The notes under the pieces are model-generated. The model searched no databases. It was not told the origin of the DNA and saw only the letters and a list, made by a program, of their open reading frames with translations. This document shows, piece by piece, positions 13,889 through 26,560 of a stretch of DNA of 64,000 bases. This DNA comes from Echinarachnius parma (taxonomy: Eukaryota > Echinodermata > Echinoidea > Clypeasteroida > Echinarachniidae): NCBI GenBank assembly GCA_037951105.1, contig JBAMJV010007487.1, positions 1-64,000 on the forward strand. The letters are read 5' to 3'. A program made the position numbers and the translations under genes. How positions within the stretch are numbered: the stretch's first letter is position 1; each line of letters starts with the position of its first letter.

Positions 13889-15390
13889 TTTAAATTGCTC
13901 ATTCAAGATTGTAGAAATTTCCTGATCAAGCACCTTAACACTGATAGAACGTAGAACAATTATACAGATTATGACATTTCAAATAATATAATGACAACAT
14001 AAGGAACAAAATAACATATAAATACATGAAATTAAATTAAATGAAATTTTATTTTATTGTTAATAAATTAGTTCAATATTACCAACATATATTCATATAT
14101 AGATATACAATATATATTCCGTTTGATAACACATCATAAATTCTTTGAAATAATACATTTGATTGACAAATTGAGCTAACAAATAGCACAATGCTAATAT
14201 GACACAACATGTGAAGTATATTATTTACACTTCCAAGTAATACAACATACATGTCATTATTGTAAACAAATACTGCTAGAATTATTTTTCTTTTTTTGAA
14301 AGGATTAAATATCATGCTGCCCTAATTAAATGTGTAGGTAAAGTATACAAGATGTTACATTTATAATCTCATAAATGTGTTGACATGTTCCCTGCCAGAT
14401 TTTGCAACCCCCATATAGTAGATACAAGGCCCACCAGGTTCATGTACGCAGTTGGTTAATATAAACCAATTGAACACTGATCAATCAAGAGCTTCCATCA
14501 CATTCCCTTTTCCCTGAAGCTCTCTCAAGGCTGGTAAATTGACTTTTGGTCTAAATCTCGGCTAAATCTCATTTTGCTTTGACAATACTCGGGCACTAGT
14601 CAATGACTTTCCTTCTTTGGTAATTATACAATAATGTTACATTGATTTTCTGTTGATGGAAATAAAATAAAATTAACTGTCTAAATCAAGCTCATCAAAT
14701 CTTGTTCCACAAATAATTTCACCTACCATTCAGTTCATCAAAATTTGGTCTAACTGACATGTCGGTGCAGCCCCCTATATAATAATAATAATATAATAAT
14801 AATAATATGATGAAACAAGCCTCTAAGCGCTATATGGCCCCCCTTCACCCCCTCCACGCCTTACCTCATACACCTATGGAGAAAGTGATGGTAGCACTTG
14901 ATTATTCTTGAGAGTGTGCAATTGGTTTCCAATGGAGGGCATTATCTAATTAATGAGGCCAATAAGTGGTGTCTTATACTATCATGTTTCAGAAAAATAA
15001 AAATTACCCAAAATAGCATTTTCCTTTTTCTGCTTTTGATAGGTTTTCCTTATCATATTCACAGTATATATATTATAATTTGTCAGACTTTGTAAATTGA
15101 CTATTGTGTTATAATTATGTCTAATGCAATTTACTATTATTCACCAATATTTGGGCAAAAAGCATGTTATATTCAAGTAAAGCCTTCACATTTGGGGACA
15201 AAATTAATTTCTTGCTGATCAAAATAAGCTCATGCTACAGCTAAATCAGCTTATTTTCTAGAAACTATTTATATATGTATTTTTTAAAATCCCTTGCTAT
15301 AGAACCAACAACAATCAAACCTGTCTTAGTGGCCACTTGTCTATTATGGCCACCAAATATAATCCCCATGAGAGAAAAAAAACAGTGTTG
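13889..15390. other. AT-rich intergenic DNA with a reversed SINE-like tail
   Basis: Mostly AT-rich sequence without coding signals. (aat)n with gcctctaagcgctatat near 14780-14835 looks like the tail of a tRNA-SINE. 15305-15390 is a diverged relative of the following 94-bp satellite (acctgtcttagtggccactt). Confidence 0.45.
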
Positions 15391-17708
15391 TAGAACCTGT
15401 CTACAGTGGCCACTTTACTTGTTTCCCTTAGGTGGTCACTTTACACAGGTTGGACTGCTCAATGTTATTGAATCTGTCTCTAGGAATCACCTGTCTACAG
15501 TGGCCACTTCTCTTGTTTCCCTTAGGTGGTCACTTTACACAGGTTGGACTGTACAATGTTATTGAATCTGTCTCTAGGAATCACCTGTCTACAGTGGCCA
15601 CTTCTCTTGTTTCCCTTAGGTGGTCACTTTACACAGGTTGGACTGCTCAATGTTATTGAATCTGTCTCTAGGAATCACCTGTCTACAGTGGCCACTTGTT
15701 TCCCTTAGGTGGTCACTTTACACAGGTTGGACTGCTCAATGTTATTGAATCTGTCTCTAGGAATCACCTGTCTACAGTGGCCACTTCTCTTGTTTCCCTT
15801 AGGTGGTCACTTTACACAGGTTGGACTGTACAATGTTATTGAATCTGTCTCTAGGAATCACCTGTCTACAGTGGCCACTTCTCTTGTTTCCCTTAGGTGG
15901 TCACTTTACACAGGTTGGACTGCTCAATGTTATTGAATCTGTCTCTAGGAATCACCTGTCTACAGTGGCCACTTCTCTTGTTTCCCTTAGGTGGTCACTT
16001 TACACAGGTTGGACTGCTCAATGTTATTGAATCTGTCTCTAGGAATCACCTGTCTACAGTGGCCACTTCTCTTGTTTCCCTTAGGTGGTCACTTTACACA
16101 AGTTGGACTGCTCAATGTTATTGAATCTGTCTCTAGGAATCACCTGTCTACAGTGGCCACTTCTCTTGTTTCCCTTAGGTGGTCACTTTACACAGGTTGG
16201 ACTGCTCAATGTTATTGAATCTGTCTCTAGGAATCACCTGTCTACAGTGGCCACTTCTCTTGTTTCCCTTAGGTGGTCACTTTACACAGGTTGGACTGTA
16301 CAATGTTATTGAATCTGTCTCTAGGAATCACCTGTCTACAGTGGCCACTTCTCTTGTTTCCCTTAGGTGGTCACTTTACACAGGTTGGACTGTACAATGT
16401 TATTGAATCTGTCTCTAGGAATCACCTGTCTACAGTGGCCACTTCTCTTGTTTCCCTTAGGTGGTCACTTTACACAGGTTGGACTGCTCAATGTTATTGA
16501 ATCTGTCTCTAGGAATCACCTGTCTACAGTGGCCACTTCTCTTGTTTCCCTTAGGTGGTCACTTTACACAGGTTGGACTGCTCAATGTTATTGAATCTGT
16601 CTCTAGGAATCACCTGTCTACAGTGGCCACTTCTCTTGTTTCCCTTAGGTGGTCACTTTACACAGGTTGGACTGCTCAATGTTATTGAATCTGTCTCTAG
16701 GAATCACCTGTCTACAGTGGCCACTTCTCTTGTTTCCCTTAGGTGGTCACTTTACACAGGTTGGACTGCTCAATGTTATTGAATCTGTCTCTAGGAATCA
16801 CCTGTCTACAGTGGCCACTTCTCTTGTTTCCCTTAGGTGGTCACTTTACACAGGTTGGACTGCTCAATGTTATTGAATCTGTCTCTAGGAATCACCTGTC
16901 TACAGTGGCCACTTCTCTTGTTTCCCTTAGGTGGTCACTTTACACAGGTTGGACTGCTCAATGTTATTGAATCTGTCTCTAGGAATCACCTGTCTACAGT
17001 GGCCACTTCTCTTGTTTCCCTTAGGTGGTCACTTTACACAGGTTGGACTGCTCAATGTTATTGAATCTGTCTCTAGGAATCACCTGTCTACAGTGGCCAC
17101 TTCTCTTGTTTCCCTTAGGTGGTCACTTTACACAGGTTGGACTGCTCAATGTTATTGAATCTGTCTCTAGGAATCACCTGTCTACAGTGGCCACTTCTCT
17201 TGTTTCCCTTAGGTGGTCACTTTACACAGGTTGGACTGCTCAATGTTATTGAATCTGTCTCTAGGAATCACCTGTCTACAGTGGCCACTTCTCTTGTTTC
17301 CCTTAGGTGGTCACTTTACACAGGTTGGACTGCTCAATGTTATTGAATCTGTCTCTAGGAATCACCTGTCTACAGTGGCCACTTCTCTTGTTTCCCTTAG
17401 GTGGTCACTTTACACAGGTTGGACTGCTCAATGTTATTGAATCTGTCTCTAGGAATCACCTGTCTACAGTGGCCACTTCTCTTGTTTCCCTTAGGTGGTC
17501 ACTTTACACAGGTTGGACTGCTCAATGTTATTGAATCTGTCTCTAGGAATCACCTGTCTACAGTGGCCACTTCTCTTGTTTCCCTTAGGTGGTCACTTTA
17601 CACAGGTTGGACTGTACAATGTTATTGAATCTGTCTCTAGGAATCACCTGTCTACAGTGGCCACTTCTCTTGTTTCCCTTAGGTGGTCACTTTACACAGG
17701 TTGGACTG
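15391..17708 (+). repeat. 94-bp satellite, about 24-25 units
   Basis: Unit: gaacctgtctacagtggcca at the start, then cttctcttgtttcccttag, ggtggtcactttacacaggt and tggactgctcaatg. Units are almost identical. Two variants (tgctcaatg or tgtacaatg) mark subsets, and one unit near 15696 is 5 bp short. Twelve or more successive units from about 16460 are identical, implying recent amplification or conversion. The 75-codon open frames repeated every 94 bp are by-products. Confidence 0.97.
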
Positions 17709-17880
17709 GATTGCTTGACCATGAATCCCTCCAGGCATCATGCACACCTGGTTCTCTCTTCCTCTGCCGACAACCAGCTAATATTTGCAATGAATCTACA
17801 GTGTGTAAACAAAATGCAAAATGCATTATTGTAAACCACTCACAGGATACAGAAAATGTGGTCCTTATAAGCTTGGTGTC

Positions 17881-17960
17881 TTAACCCGTTGCTTACGGGA
17901 ACCGGGTGGGTTATGTACAAAGTCTATGGGGATTTCAGAATCTCGAAGGGAACAGGTTAA
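17881..17960. mobile_element. 80-bp TTAA-bounded mini-element, copy 1
   Basis: Starts TTAACCCGTTGCTTACGGG and ends AGGGAACAGGTTAA. The interior gtgggttatgtacaaagtct is shared with copies at 40754 and 41478. It is too short to encode anything. Confidence 0.75.
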
Positions 17961-18383
17961 TAGATGGGTTCATTTACAGGTAAACTGCTCCCCAGGAAGT
18001 CAAGTGTAGTGGTCTTCATAATATACAGGTGGTTACTAGAGCAGGTTTAATTATATACAAGAACACAGGAGAAATAAAATGACAAATCGTTTAGAACACA
18101 CACATATGTATACAACTATTATTCATTAAAAAAATACAAATTGATATCTACAGTACCTGACTCCAGAGAAAGAAGATGATCTAGAAAATGTTATTCAATT
18201 CTTTTACATTTTGGAGACTTCTAGAAACCCATAATATACCGTCCTGTCTTCTCACTTACCTCAAGATTTACAGATTAGAATGAGATTAGTATGTTGCCAC
18301 ATGGAACTGACCTTTTTAGATGATTTTTTTTGGCTGTTTTTTTGTGCTCGAAATACAAAATATAAATGCTACTTGTACCTTAA

Positions 18384-18611
18384 AGGGATCTAGTAACTTT
18401 GTCAAAATCTACAAAACTTGCTTAGAACTCAAATGGTTCTCTCATACCTTGTTATATTTGTATTACCAATAGAACCATGCGTCAAAAAGGTATTTACGAT
18501 TGAAGCGTTCAGATTTTTATTTATCCACTGGACGGTTATAACTGCGTACAAGTCAGTGCAATGAGTAAGGGAATATTAATTTGCATATGTCAACAAAGTT
18601 ACTAGATCCCT
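18384..18611. mobile_element. TTAA element family T1, copy 1 (228 bp)
   Basis: Ends AGGGATCTAGTAACTTTGT and its inverse are flanked by TTAA at 18380-18383 and 18612-18615. TTAA duplication fits piggyBac or Kolobok-type transposases (established). It shares interior with copies at 34718 and 56834. Confidence 0.88.
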
Positions 18612-21600
18612 TTAATAAGAGGAGATTATTGACAGTATAAAACTTTGTGAATAAACCCCAAATTATTCCTCACAAGCATTCAAAAGATTAACATGGATTA
18701 TTATGTTGCCTCTTTGATTACGTTCACTAACGATTATTTGTTTCAGCTCCTGTTTAAATTCATCATGTAAAAGTGTGTCACAGTGGCGTAGCGCCAGGGG
18801 GGGGGGGGGGGGGAGGACAAAAAAAAAAAACACTGAAAAGGGTCACGACACTTGCCTGAGACCAGTGTGGACAGTAGATGCCTGATGAGACCTATTTTTT
18901 TCATTTACTCATCAACAATGTGTGATAAGACAATGTTTCGCTTTCTTCACTTCTTGAAAAAAGTCAACACAACTGGCCAGATACCGATTTGTTCAACTAC
19001 TTAACTCTATCTGAAAACGTGTCACAAAAAGTATTTAATTTGCACTCCTTATCTCATAATTACCAACATTAAACAAAAAAAGAGACCCACTTTTTCTTTA
19101 AAAAGACACTCGTAGGTTGTCACTATTCTACCAAGCTGTGTTGAAAAAAAGTATTACATTATACTTCAATTGCCTCACCATTAATGCAGTCTAAAGAATA
19201 ATTTTATCTACAAGTATATTATATCAATGTACACAATATGTTGGCTACTTACACTCCAAGCAAAGCAAGGGAAACAGTATTAAACATTATAAAACTCTTT
19301 AATACCCTTTTGTAATTTCAAAAGGAAAGAAATATCTTCTTACAATACTTTCGTATGTAATTTCCCTTAACAGGAGTGCTGTTTTAAAAACTACTTGTGC
19401 CAAAATCAACCCCCTTTTGTTCCTCTCTATCGGCAGGTACCATGAGAATACAGGAACAATGTGTCAACTCCCTGCTATGAAGTGTCCTGTGAAGTGTGTC
19501 ACTGTTTCACTTGTTGTAAAAGGTCACAACAATTGGAATGAGACCTACTTCTCACTTAATTATACAAAATGTGTCATGAAAAATGTTTCACTTTCCTCAC
19601 TTCATATTTGATGGTCATAATACCTGTCACAAGCCTATTTTGTAATCTTGAAATGAAAATCCTACTCGTACAGTACGTGCACAGAATAGAGACATTCTAC
19701 CACATCAATATGATCAACTAGACTTTGAGACTTGTTTAAAAGCTTTAGGAATTAGAACACCTAATTAATTGTTACAATTAAATTAACCAATAAAATCATG
19801 CTAAAAAAGACAAAACAATTTCCAGTTACAATTAATACACAATGTGTATGCTACTATTATTCAAGGTGAACAAGGTGAACTAGAAATGTATCAATATTTC
19901 AGCAAAGTTACTTGGAAACATTTGGTTGACAATAAATGTCAAAACTCTTCATTTTGCCCCACATGTCCCAATTCCCCTTCCCGTTTTGTTTTCCTCATAG
20001 AGTTCCCCCTTCTCTGTGCGCGTACATTTAGAATTATACTGATTAAAATGGGAGTACTATGTTGCCTCGTTGACTATGTAAATCATTAATGATATGTTAC
20101 AAGACCTGTCTTCATGTGTCATACAAAAGTGGTGACACTTTTACAACTTATACAAGGTCACAGAAACTGCTAAGGAGACCTACTTTTCTGCATATGTATG
20201 AAGTTAGCAAGAAAAGAGGAAAAAAGAGAAATATGAATGAGAAGAAATACCTACTGTACATACATACCTGTAGAAGTTAGTCAACATCCTCATATTGGCA
20301 TTGTGGAGTCCATGTCTGTATTTTAATGGGGCCGGGGGGGGGGGGGGGGGGGGGGGGGGTCGAGAAAGAAAGTTAAAAATAAAAATTTACAAACATCTGT
20401 TTTGACTTACAGAAATGTTTCTCACAATTGTAGCAAAGCATATTTTTAAAAATACAAATAAAATAAAAAGGGGCCTACATGACTTTGTAACGTTAGCAAA
20501 TGTTCATGCAATTTTGCAATATTAAAACATATTGTTGGGGCCTACAGAACTTAATTAACAATTTTAATCCCATTTTAATAATTAGACATCTTTCATAACT
20601 AATACAAATAAAGAGTTAGCGTTAAAATTTGTACTGTTGGAAGTGACAAAACTCTATAGTGACTCAAATGAAAAATATATCAATTTATATAATTCCAATT
20701 ATGTTTTAATGATATCTTATTAAATATAAATTGTGAATAATATTGATGCAAGCCCCCAGCAAGGCCAAAGCCAAAAGGTTGCGACCTCCACCCCCTCGGT
20801 GAGTGTTTGCAAATTAGCAACATTTACTCAAATATGTTTGCAGAATTGAATAAATAACTTCTAATAAAAGGACCTGTTGAGTTATTATTAAGTGATTAAT
20901 TGAAGAAAAATTTGAACAATATTTAAACAAGCCCATAGCAAGGCCAAACAGGTGCAGGTGAATACATATACCCTTCCCTCACCCCTACAGTAAAGCTTTG
21001 ATCAAAGAAAAGAACAAATCCCTTTATGAAATACGAAGATACATAACTATACAATTTTTGCTGTTGTTGTTTATTGACGGTTCATTCAGATTGGATATTT
21101 TTGACAATGACTTAAATCTAAAACATAAAAAACTTTCAAAATTCTTCCCAATTTTGTATGAGGATATGTGAGAAATGCTATCAAACCTAGTAGACAAACC
21201 CAGAAAAAAGGGTGGGGGGGGGGGGGGGGGGAGGGACATCATAATACTTTGCTGAAAGGCTAGTCTTTAGTTAAGGCCCTAGCTTTTTAAAAGCAAGGGG
21301 AGCTGCTCAGATTACTATACATTGTGCTATATGTGGGTCTTTAGCCTTTGAATTTGTCCCTGCTATTTACAGAAGCTGCTCATGAGCACAGGAGCCTTGA
21401 CGAAAGCCTACATAAATAGGGGGGGGGGGGGCATGGCCACTCTAAATGAACAGTTTTAGCTAGGGGCAGCACAGCACATCATTAATTAGTTTTGTTGCAT
21501 GGACTTTTGATTCTGAACCAGGTACAAAGATGACATATCCTACATCTGCGTACAGGTGTGTATGCCCCCCACTCAGCTAGCCAGGAGCTACATCATGTAT

Positions 21601-22370
21601 AGCTGGTGTAAACACACTAACATCAATTATTGCTGGTACTAAGGGGGTCCTATGGAGACTGTCCAGCCAAAAGGTGTTTCCAAGGACTCAATATGGACAT
21701 TATTTATTAAAGCTATTATGCAGTTCTTGCTGTAAAATTTTCATCAAAACTTGAATTGCCTCCAATTACATTTCTAGATCTAACTTATAGTAATGCTACT
21801 GTTTAGTACTTATACATAGAATTATACAAGACATAAATTGCCCCCAAATTTATATCTAATAAGAATCATTGAGTAAATAAACTTGCAAATTCAGGGCAAT
21901 TTTATTGAAAAAAGAAGAACAAAATTAAAATAAATAATCCTTTAAAAAAAAATAGTGTGCTACCCAGACTGGCACAATCTACACACAGAAAAAACATAAA
22001 TGGCAAAGTGTTGAATTTATGTTTATTCTGATGCTGGCTGACCTAAACAACACAATATTCTGAAATAAAGTATACCACCAAGCAGGCAATTGTAAGTGAA
22101 GCATGTTCATTTTAGAAACCAAATCAAAGTTGTATTCATAATTGAAATAGCAAAACAAGATTCACATAAATCTCTTAAAAGAAGCAATATTCGTTCGGAT
22201 TTGAATCATTTTATGAAATATAATTATTTTCAGCTGAGGCAAACAAAAACCACAGGAGCAAAACTCAAGAATGTCTTTAACTCCTTGGGGTCCAGATTGT
22301 TGGAGTTTGTAAGGTTACATGGAGTTCATGTGAGAGTCATGTGAGGTCATACAGGGTCATGTGAGGTTAG
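18612..22370. other. Gene-free region with degenerate long-period repeats and poly-G runs
   Basis: A loose repeat (ggtcac...gagacctac...atgtgt) recurs near 18840, 19520 and 20150, roughly every 650 bp. Poly-G runs lie at about 18799, 20335, 21213 and 21420; the first follows cagtggcgtagcgcc. No coding signal found. Confidence 0.5.
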
Positions 22371-22374
22371 ACTG

Positions 22375-23330
22375 TAGTAGTGGGGAGAGTTCATGACCAG
22401 GTAGGGCTACCCTGATGGTTTCACAACAAATACTGGACTGAAGGTAAACAAATGGGGAAAAGGAAAGTGAAAAACAAACAAAAACAAAGAGAGAGAGTCA
22501 TATGGAAAGAGAAAAAGAGGGAATATTGAAAAAACACATAGAAAAGAAAGAAAGTAATAGTAAAATACAGAGTTCATGACCACGTAGACCTACCCTGATG
22601 GTTTAACAACAAATACTGGACGGAAAGATACACAAATAGGGGGAATGGAAAGTACAACAAAATATAGAGAGGAAAGAGTGAAAGAAAGAAAGGGGAAGAA
22701 GTATAAACATCCTTGGAAAAATAAAGAAATATACATAGTGTGCCCTCCCAATAATGTGCATACCCTCACCCCATAGCGCTCACCCCAATCAGTGAAACCA
22801 CACTACTCCACTGCCTGGTCCATTGACAAATAAGTGGAGGCAAATGTAAACAAATATGGGGAAAGGAAAAGGGATAGAGTGGGGGAAATAAAGAAAGCAA
22901 AACAAAAATCAGAGAGAAATATGGAAAAAATATTAAACTAAAGATAGAAAATTAAGAAAGTTACATAGAAAAGTAAGAAATTAAACAGAAAGAAAGAAAT
23001 ATTAAAAGACAGAGCACAATTCATGACCAGATATACCTACCCTGATGGTCTAACATCAAATAAGTGGAAGGAAAGGTATACACAGAGAATTGAGAAACAG
23101 AGGGGGGGGGGGGGGGGGGGTATGGAAGGAGAGAAAGACGGAAGAAATAAATGGAAAAGTAATATGCATCTTGAAAGAAATAAATAGTATCAGACAGAGC
23201 TCATTTTGTGACTAGTTCATGACCTACCCTGATGGCTTTAAAACAACAAATAGTGGATGGAAACATATGGTTAGGAGAGGTAAGGAAACAGGGAAAGAGG
23301 GGAAATAAAGAAAGACAAATTAGAGCGAAA
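22375..23330 (+). repeat. Purine-rich irregular repeat region
   Basis: The phrase gagttcatgaccaggtaggg with ctaccctgatggtttcacaa recurs near 22388, 22571, 23019 and 23218. It is separated by strongly AG-rich stretches (aaagagagaaagaaag types). The plus strand is overwhelmingly purine for several hundred bases. Confidence 0.75.
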
Positions 23331-25636
23331 TAATGAAAGACTGTTCTTTTTTTTACCTAACAAAACACTGAAAAACTGCAATAATTTTGCCCCAAACAAC
23401 AAGCTTTGTATGATGTAAGCCAAATATTAGCTGGAATTAAAGTGATTTAACCCTCCAAATAGACTGATTAGCTCAAATTTGGGGTGTCTTTTGTCCTAAG
23501 ATAGCCATTTTCAAAACTTCAGTTTTTAGGGTTAGCCCCCCCCCCCCCTCCTCCACCATGATGCCTCTGTTGAAAACAGAAACATATTGTCAACAATCTT
23601 ACAGTGCCACCTCACGGTGCTGATGCTTGTGACTCTTTGGTTTTGTTTGTTAGCTATGAACTTTGGAGCCCAGCAAGCCAAGCTGCCACTCAGAATAAGC
23701 AAACAAAATTCTTGTTCTGTTTGGATTAAAGTTAGGATTTGATATGAGTTGGGGAAAACACCACAACATCTTTTCTAGTGTACAAATTATGAACGGTACT
23801 CGTGTCTCACGTCTCGGTTATGCCCGAGGTACATAAGATCTACAGCGTGGCTACACAGTTAGTGCTAGACCACTGCCTGGCCAGGAGCGATACAAATTAT
23901 TTTTTTATCAAAAAATTTTCTTGTGAAACATAATGTTGTCACAAAAATCACAACAATTCTCAGAAATCCTAGTTAGAAAATGTTTGGTATAATAATAACA
24001 AAACAATAGTGAATATATACTGGTATTTGGCCTTCACAGAACATGAGTGATAGTCATAATTGATCAATAATTAATTTGCCAACTCTAACAAACATTATAA
24101 TTGTCATTTCAAAACCCTTCATCACTTCATTGGATCATAATTTCTGGCTGAGAGAAGAATTTATTTTTAATAGTTTAAACAATTTTTTTTTTAGTAACAA
24201 GTTCCAAAGTTATAATTAAATTTTCAGGCAGTCTTACATTTTAAATTGTCCTCAACAGGTTAAAATCCTATTTATCAAAACACATAATGCGCCTTTAACT
24301 CATCACAATAAGATAAATGATACATATAATTAATGCACCTTTAACGAGCATTATCTGTAACCACCAACAAACTTATCACCATTTTAAAAGCCCTTTACCA
24401 CTTTATCCAGTGATACGGATAATCTTTGAACTATTTACACTCGTATCTCTTTGCACACAGATTTGTTCTTTTCTGTTTAAATAAGAAATACAAATCAATA
24501 ATAGTTTCACATCATTGTTTATATTGCAAAGTTACTTATAGCAGAGTTAAATAGCCTATGAAGGGTAAGCCAGGGTGCATGTGTTTTGGGGGAGGGGGAG
24601 GGGGAGGGGGGGGGGGTTAAGGGGGATGTAGTCCCCCCACCCCAAGGGTTGGGAAAACATAACTTTTTTCAGGGGAAATTATCACATTTGGGGGCAAAAG
24701 CAGCTCAACCCTCTTATACAAATCTGCAATGCACATATCATTTGGTTAAATATTCAATTACTCAGGAGTATAGAAATACATATTTGCTAATTTCCTTAGA
24801 TATAAAGCTGCTATTTATCAAGATAAGACATTTAATACATCTCACAATTTTATCAATCAATCAAATAATTAAAGATAACATTTATATATTTAACCTGAAT
24901 TCATTGTAATCAGAATGAACAAATAAAGGAAAAGCATATTTATAGGAGCATATAAGAATTTATTACAAAATATCTTTAACCACCAGGTTGGGTGGGGTGT
25001 CTCACTTGATTTTCTTAATAAATTTATTCAAATCAGAATGAAAAAATGATGGGAAAACATGTTTATAGGAGCATAAAATAATTTATTACAAATGTTACTT
25101 TTATCACCAGGTAGGTTGCGTGTGGTGCCTCACTTAATTTTCCTGGATTCTGATAAGACCAGGAAAGCTACACCCAAAGAATAAACAAAACTTGTTTTTT
25201 AGATTCTCACAATAGGTGCAAACAATTCTGGCACCTGCGGAATGTAAGTTTCTCAAAATATTTCACTCTGACAATTTCATATTTCTATTGACATTTTGTT
25301 TCCTTCCCTTTGTTATCGTCCCTCTTTTCACTAGGTTTTGCAGTGAGCTGACCACAATATTCAATTCTCCACGGAAAACATGTCAAAAAGGCCAGATGCA
25401 GAATTGCAGGAACATAACAAGTTTCTAGATTGTGTTTGATTTTATATTTGTAACAGATTTAAAGGCACATTCAGGCGCCTCATTATCTCCTTATTTGGTT
25501 TATGTGGCGTTGCCAGGATCACATAGATTAGGGACAGGTGGGGGGTGGGGGGGAGGGGTGGGGGCAAGTTTTTTTTCTCAAGGGGGGAAGCCACTGATGA
25601 ACCAAAAAAAATGGTTATTTGCATGTATTTTGTATA
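23331..25636. other. Gene-free region with two-fold diverged repeat
   Basis: Two related blocks at 24915-25020 and 25035-25145 (tttataggagcata, aatttattacaaa, atcaccaggt) form a diverged tandem duplication of about 120 bp. G-rich runs occur at 24586-24616 and 25538-25563. Otherwise nothing recognised. Confidence 0.5.
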
Positions 25637-26560
25637 TATACTCAAAAAAAGAAACTGGACACTTGTAAAAGTTGAAATATTTTATATTAATGTACGATAA
25701 AGTGTAGATTATCATACATCAAATTAAAGGGAATTTAGTCCTCTGCATGCAGGGTATAAATTAAAGGTGTAATCGTTCATGCATGAAATGCCGTGGTTAA
25801 TTGACAATAGCAAGGTCAGTTTTCAAAAATAGCAAAAACAATGGAGGACCACACAATTCGACTGAAATGATCAGGATGATAGTAAGCGTTTCATTTAAAC
25901 AAGATGTGCGGGGCAAGTAAATTATGACATTATTTAACTTTATTGTTATTAACAAACTCTGAAAATACAAATTTGTCAATAAAACAGGGCCAAGGTTATG
26001 AGAGCATCATCATAATGGTCTGTATTAGAGGCATGAAGCTTGTCTGTTTGAGTGTGTCCCCTGCAATTTTAACCATAGTTACCAAGAGAAATGTCATGTT
26101 AAAGACTGCCCAACTGTTTGACCAATGGTGACATCAGGTTTTGAAGATCTTTGGACTACAGCAGAATTCTTGAGAAGAATTTATACCATTTTTCATGCTG
26201 AAATAAGTGCACAAACTGTGGTTTCGACTAATAAACCTTTGCCATGGAATTCCCATTTTGTTACTTTTGGATGAAAACTAGAAATTGCGCGCTCGGCGGG
26301 TCGCGCAGCCGAGCACATGTATCCCCCGAACCAATTGCATTGCACTTTTGTGGGTTGTAATATTGTGAACTGAACAAGTTTGGTGGTGTACGTTGTTCTA
26401 CTAGGCTGGCAGTAGCCTTTGGGCAAGGCCTCGCGCGCTGTTTGTCCTCCGAGCAGGGTCTGATTAATAGACAAGGCGATGTGCGCTTACAGCAGTGATC
26501 GCTGGACTGAGCCGCGTCAGCGGCGAGGCCTTTGCTAACTTGCGGAGCTCTTGCGGAGCT

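Noticed and set aside
15391..17708. CRISPR-like regular array
   Set aside because: Units are contiguous 94-bp tandem copies with no unique spacers, in a eukaryotic genome, so it is satellite DNA.
23811..23890. Possible minus-strand tRNA or SINE head (gcagtggtctagcactaac)
   Set aside because: An A-box-like phrase without a convincing B box or cloverleaf.
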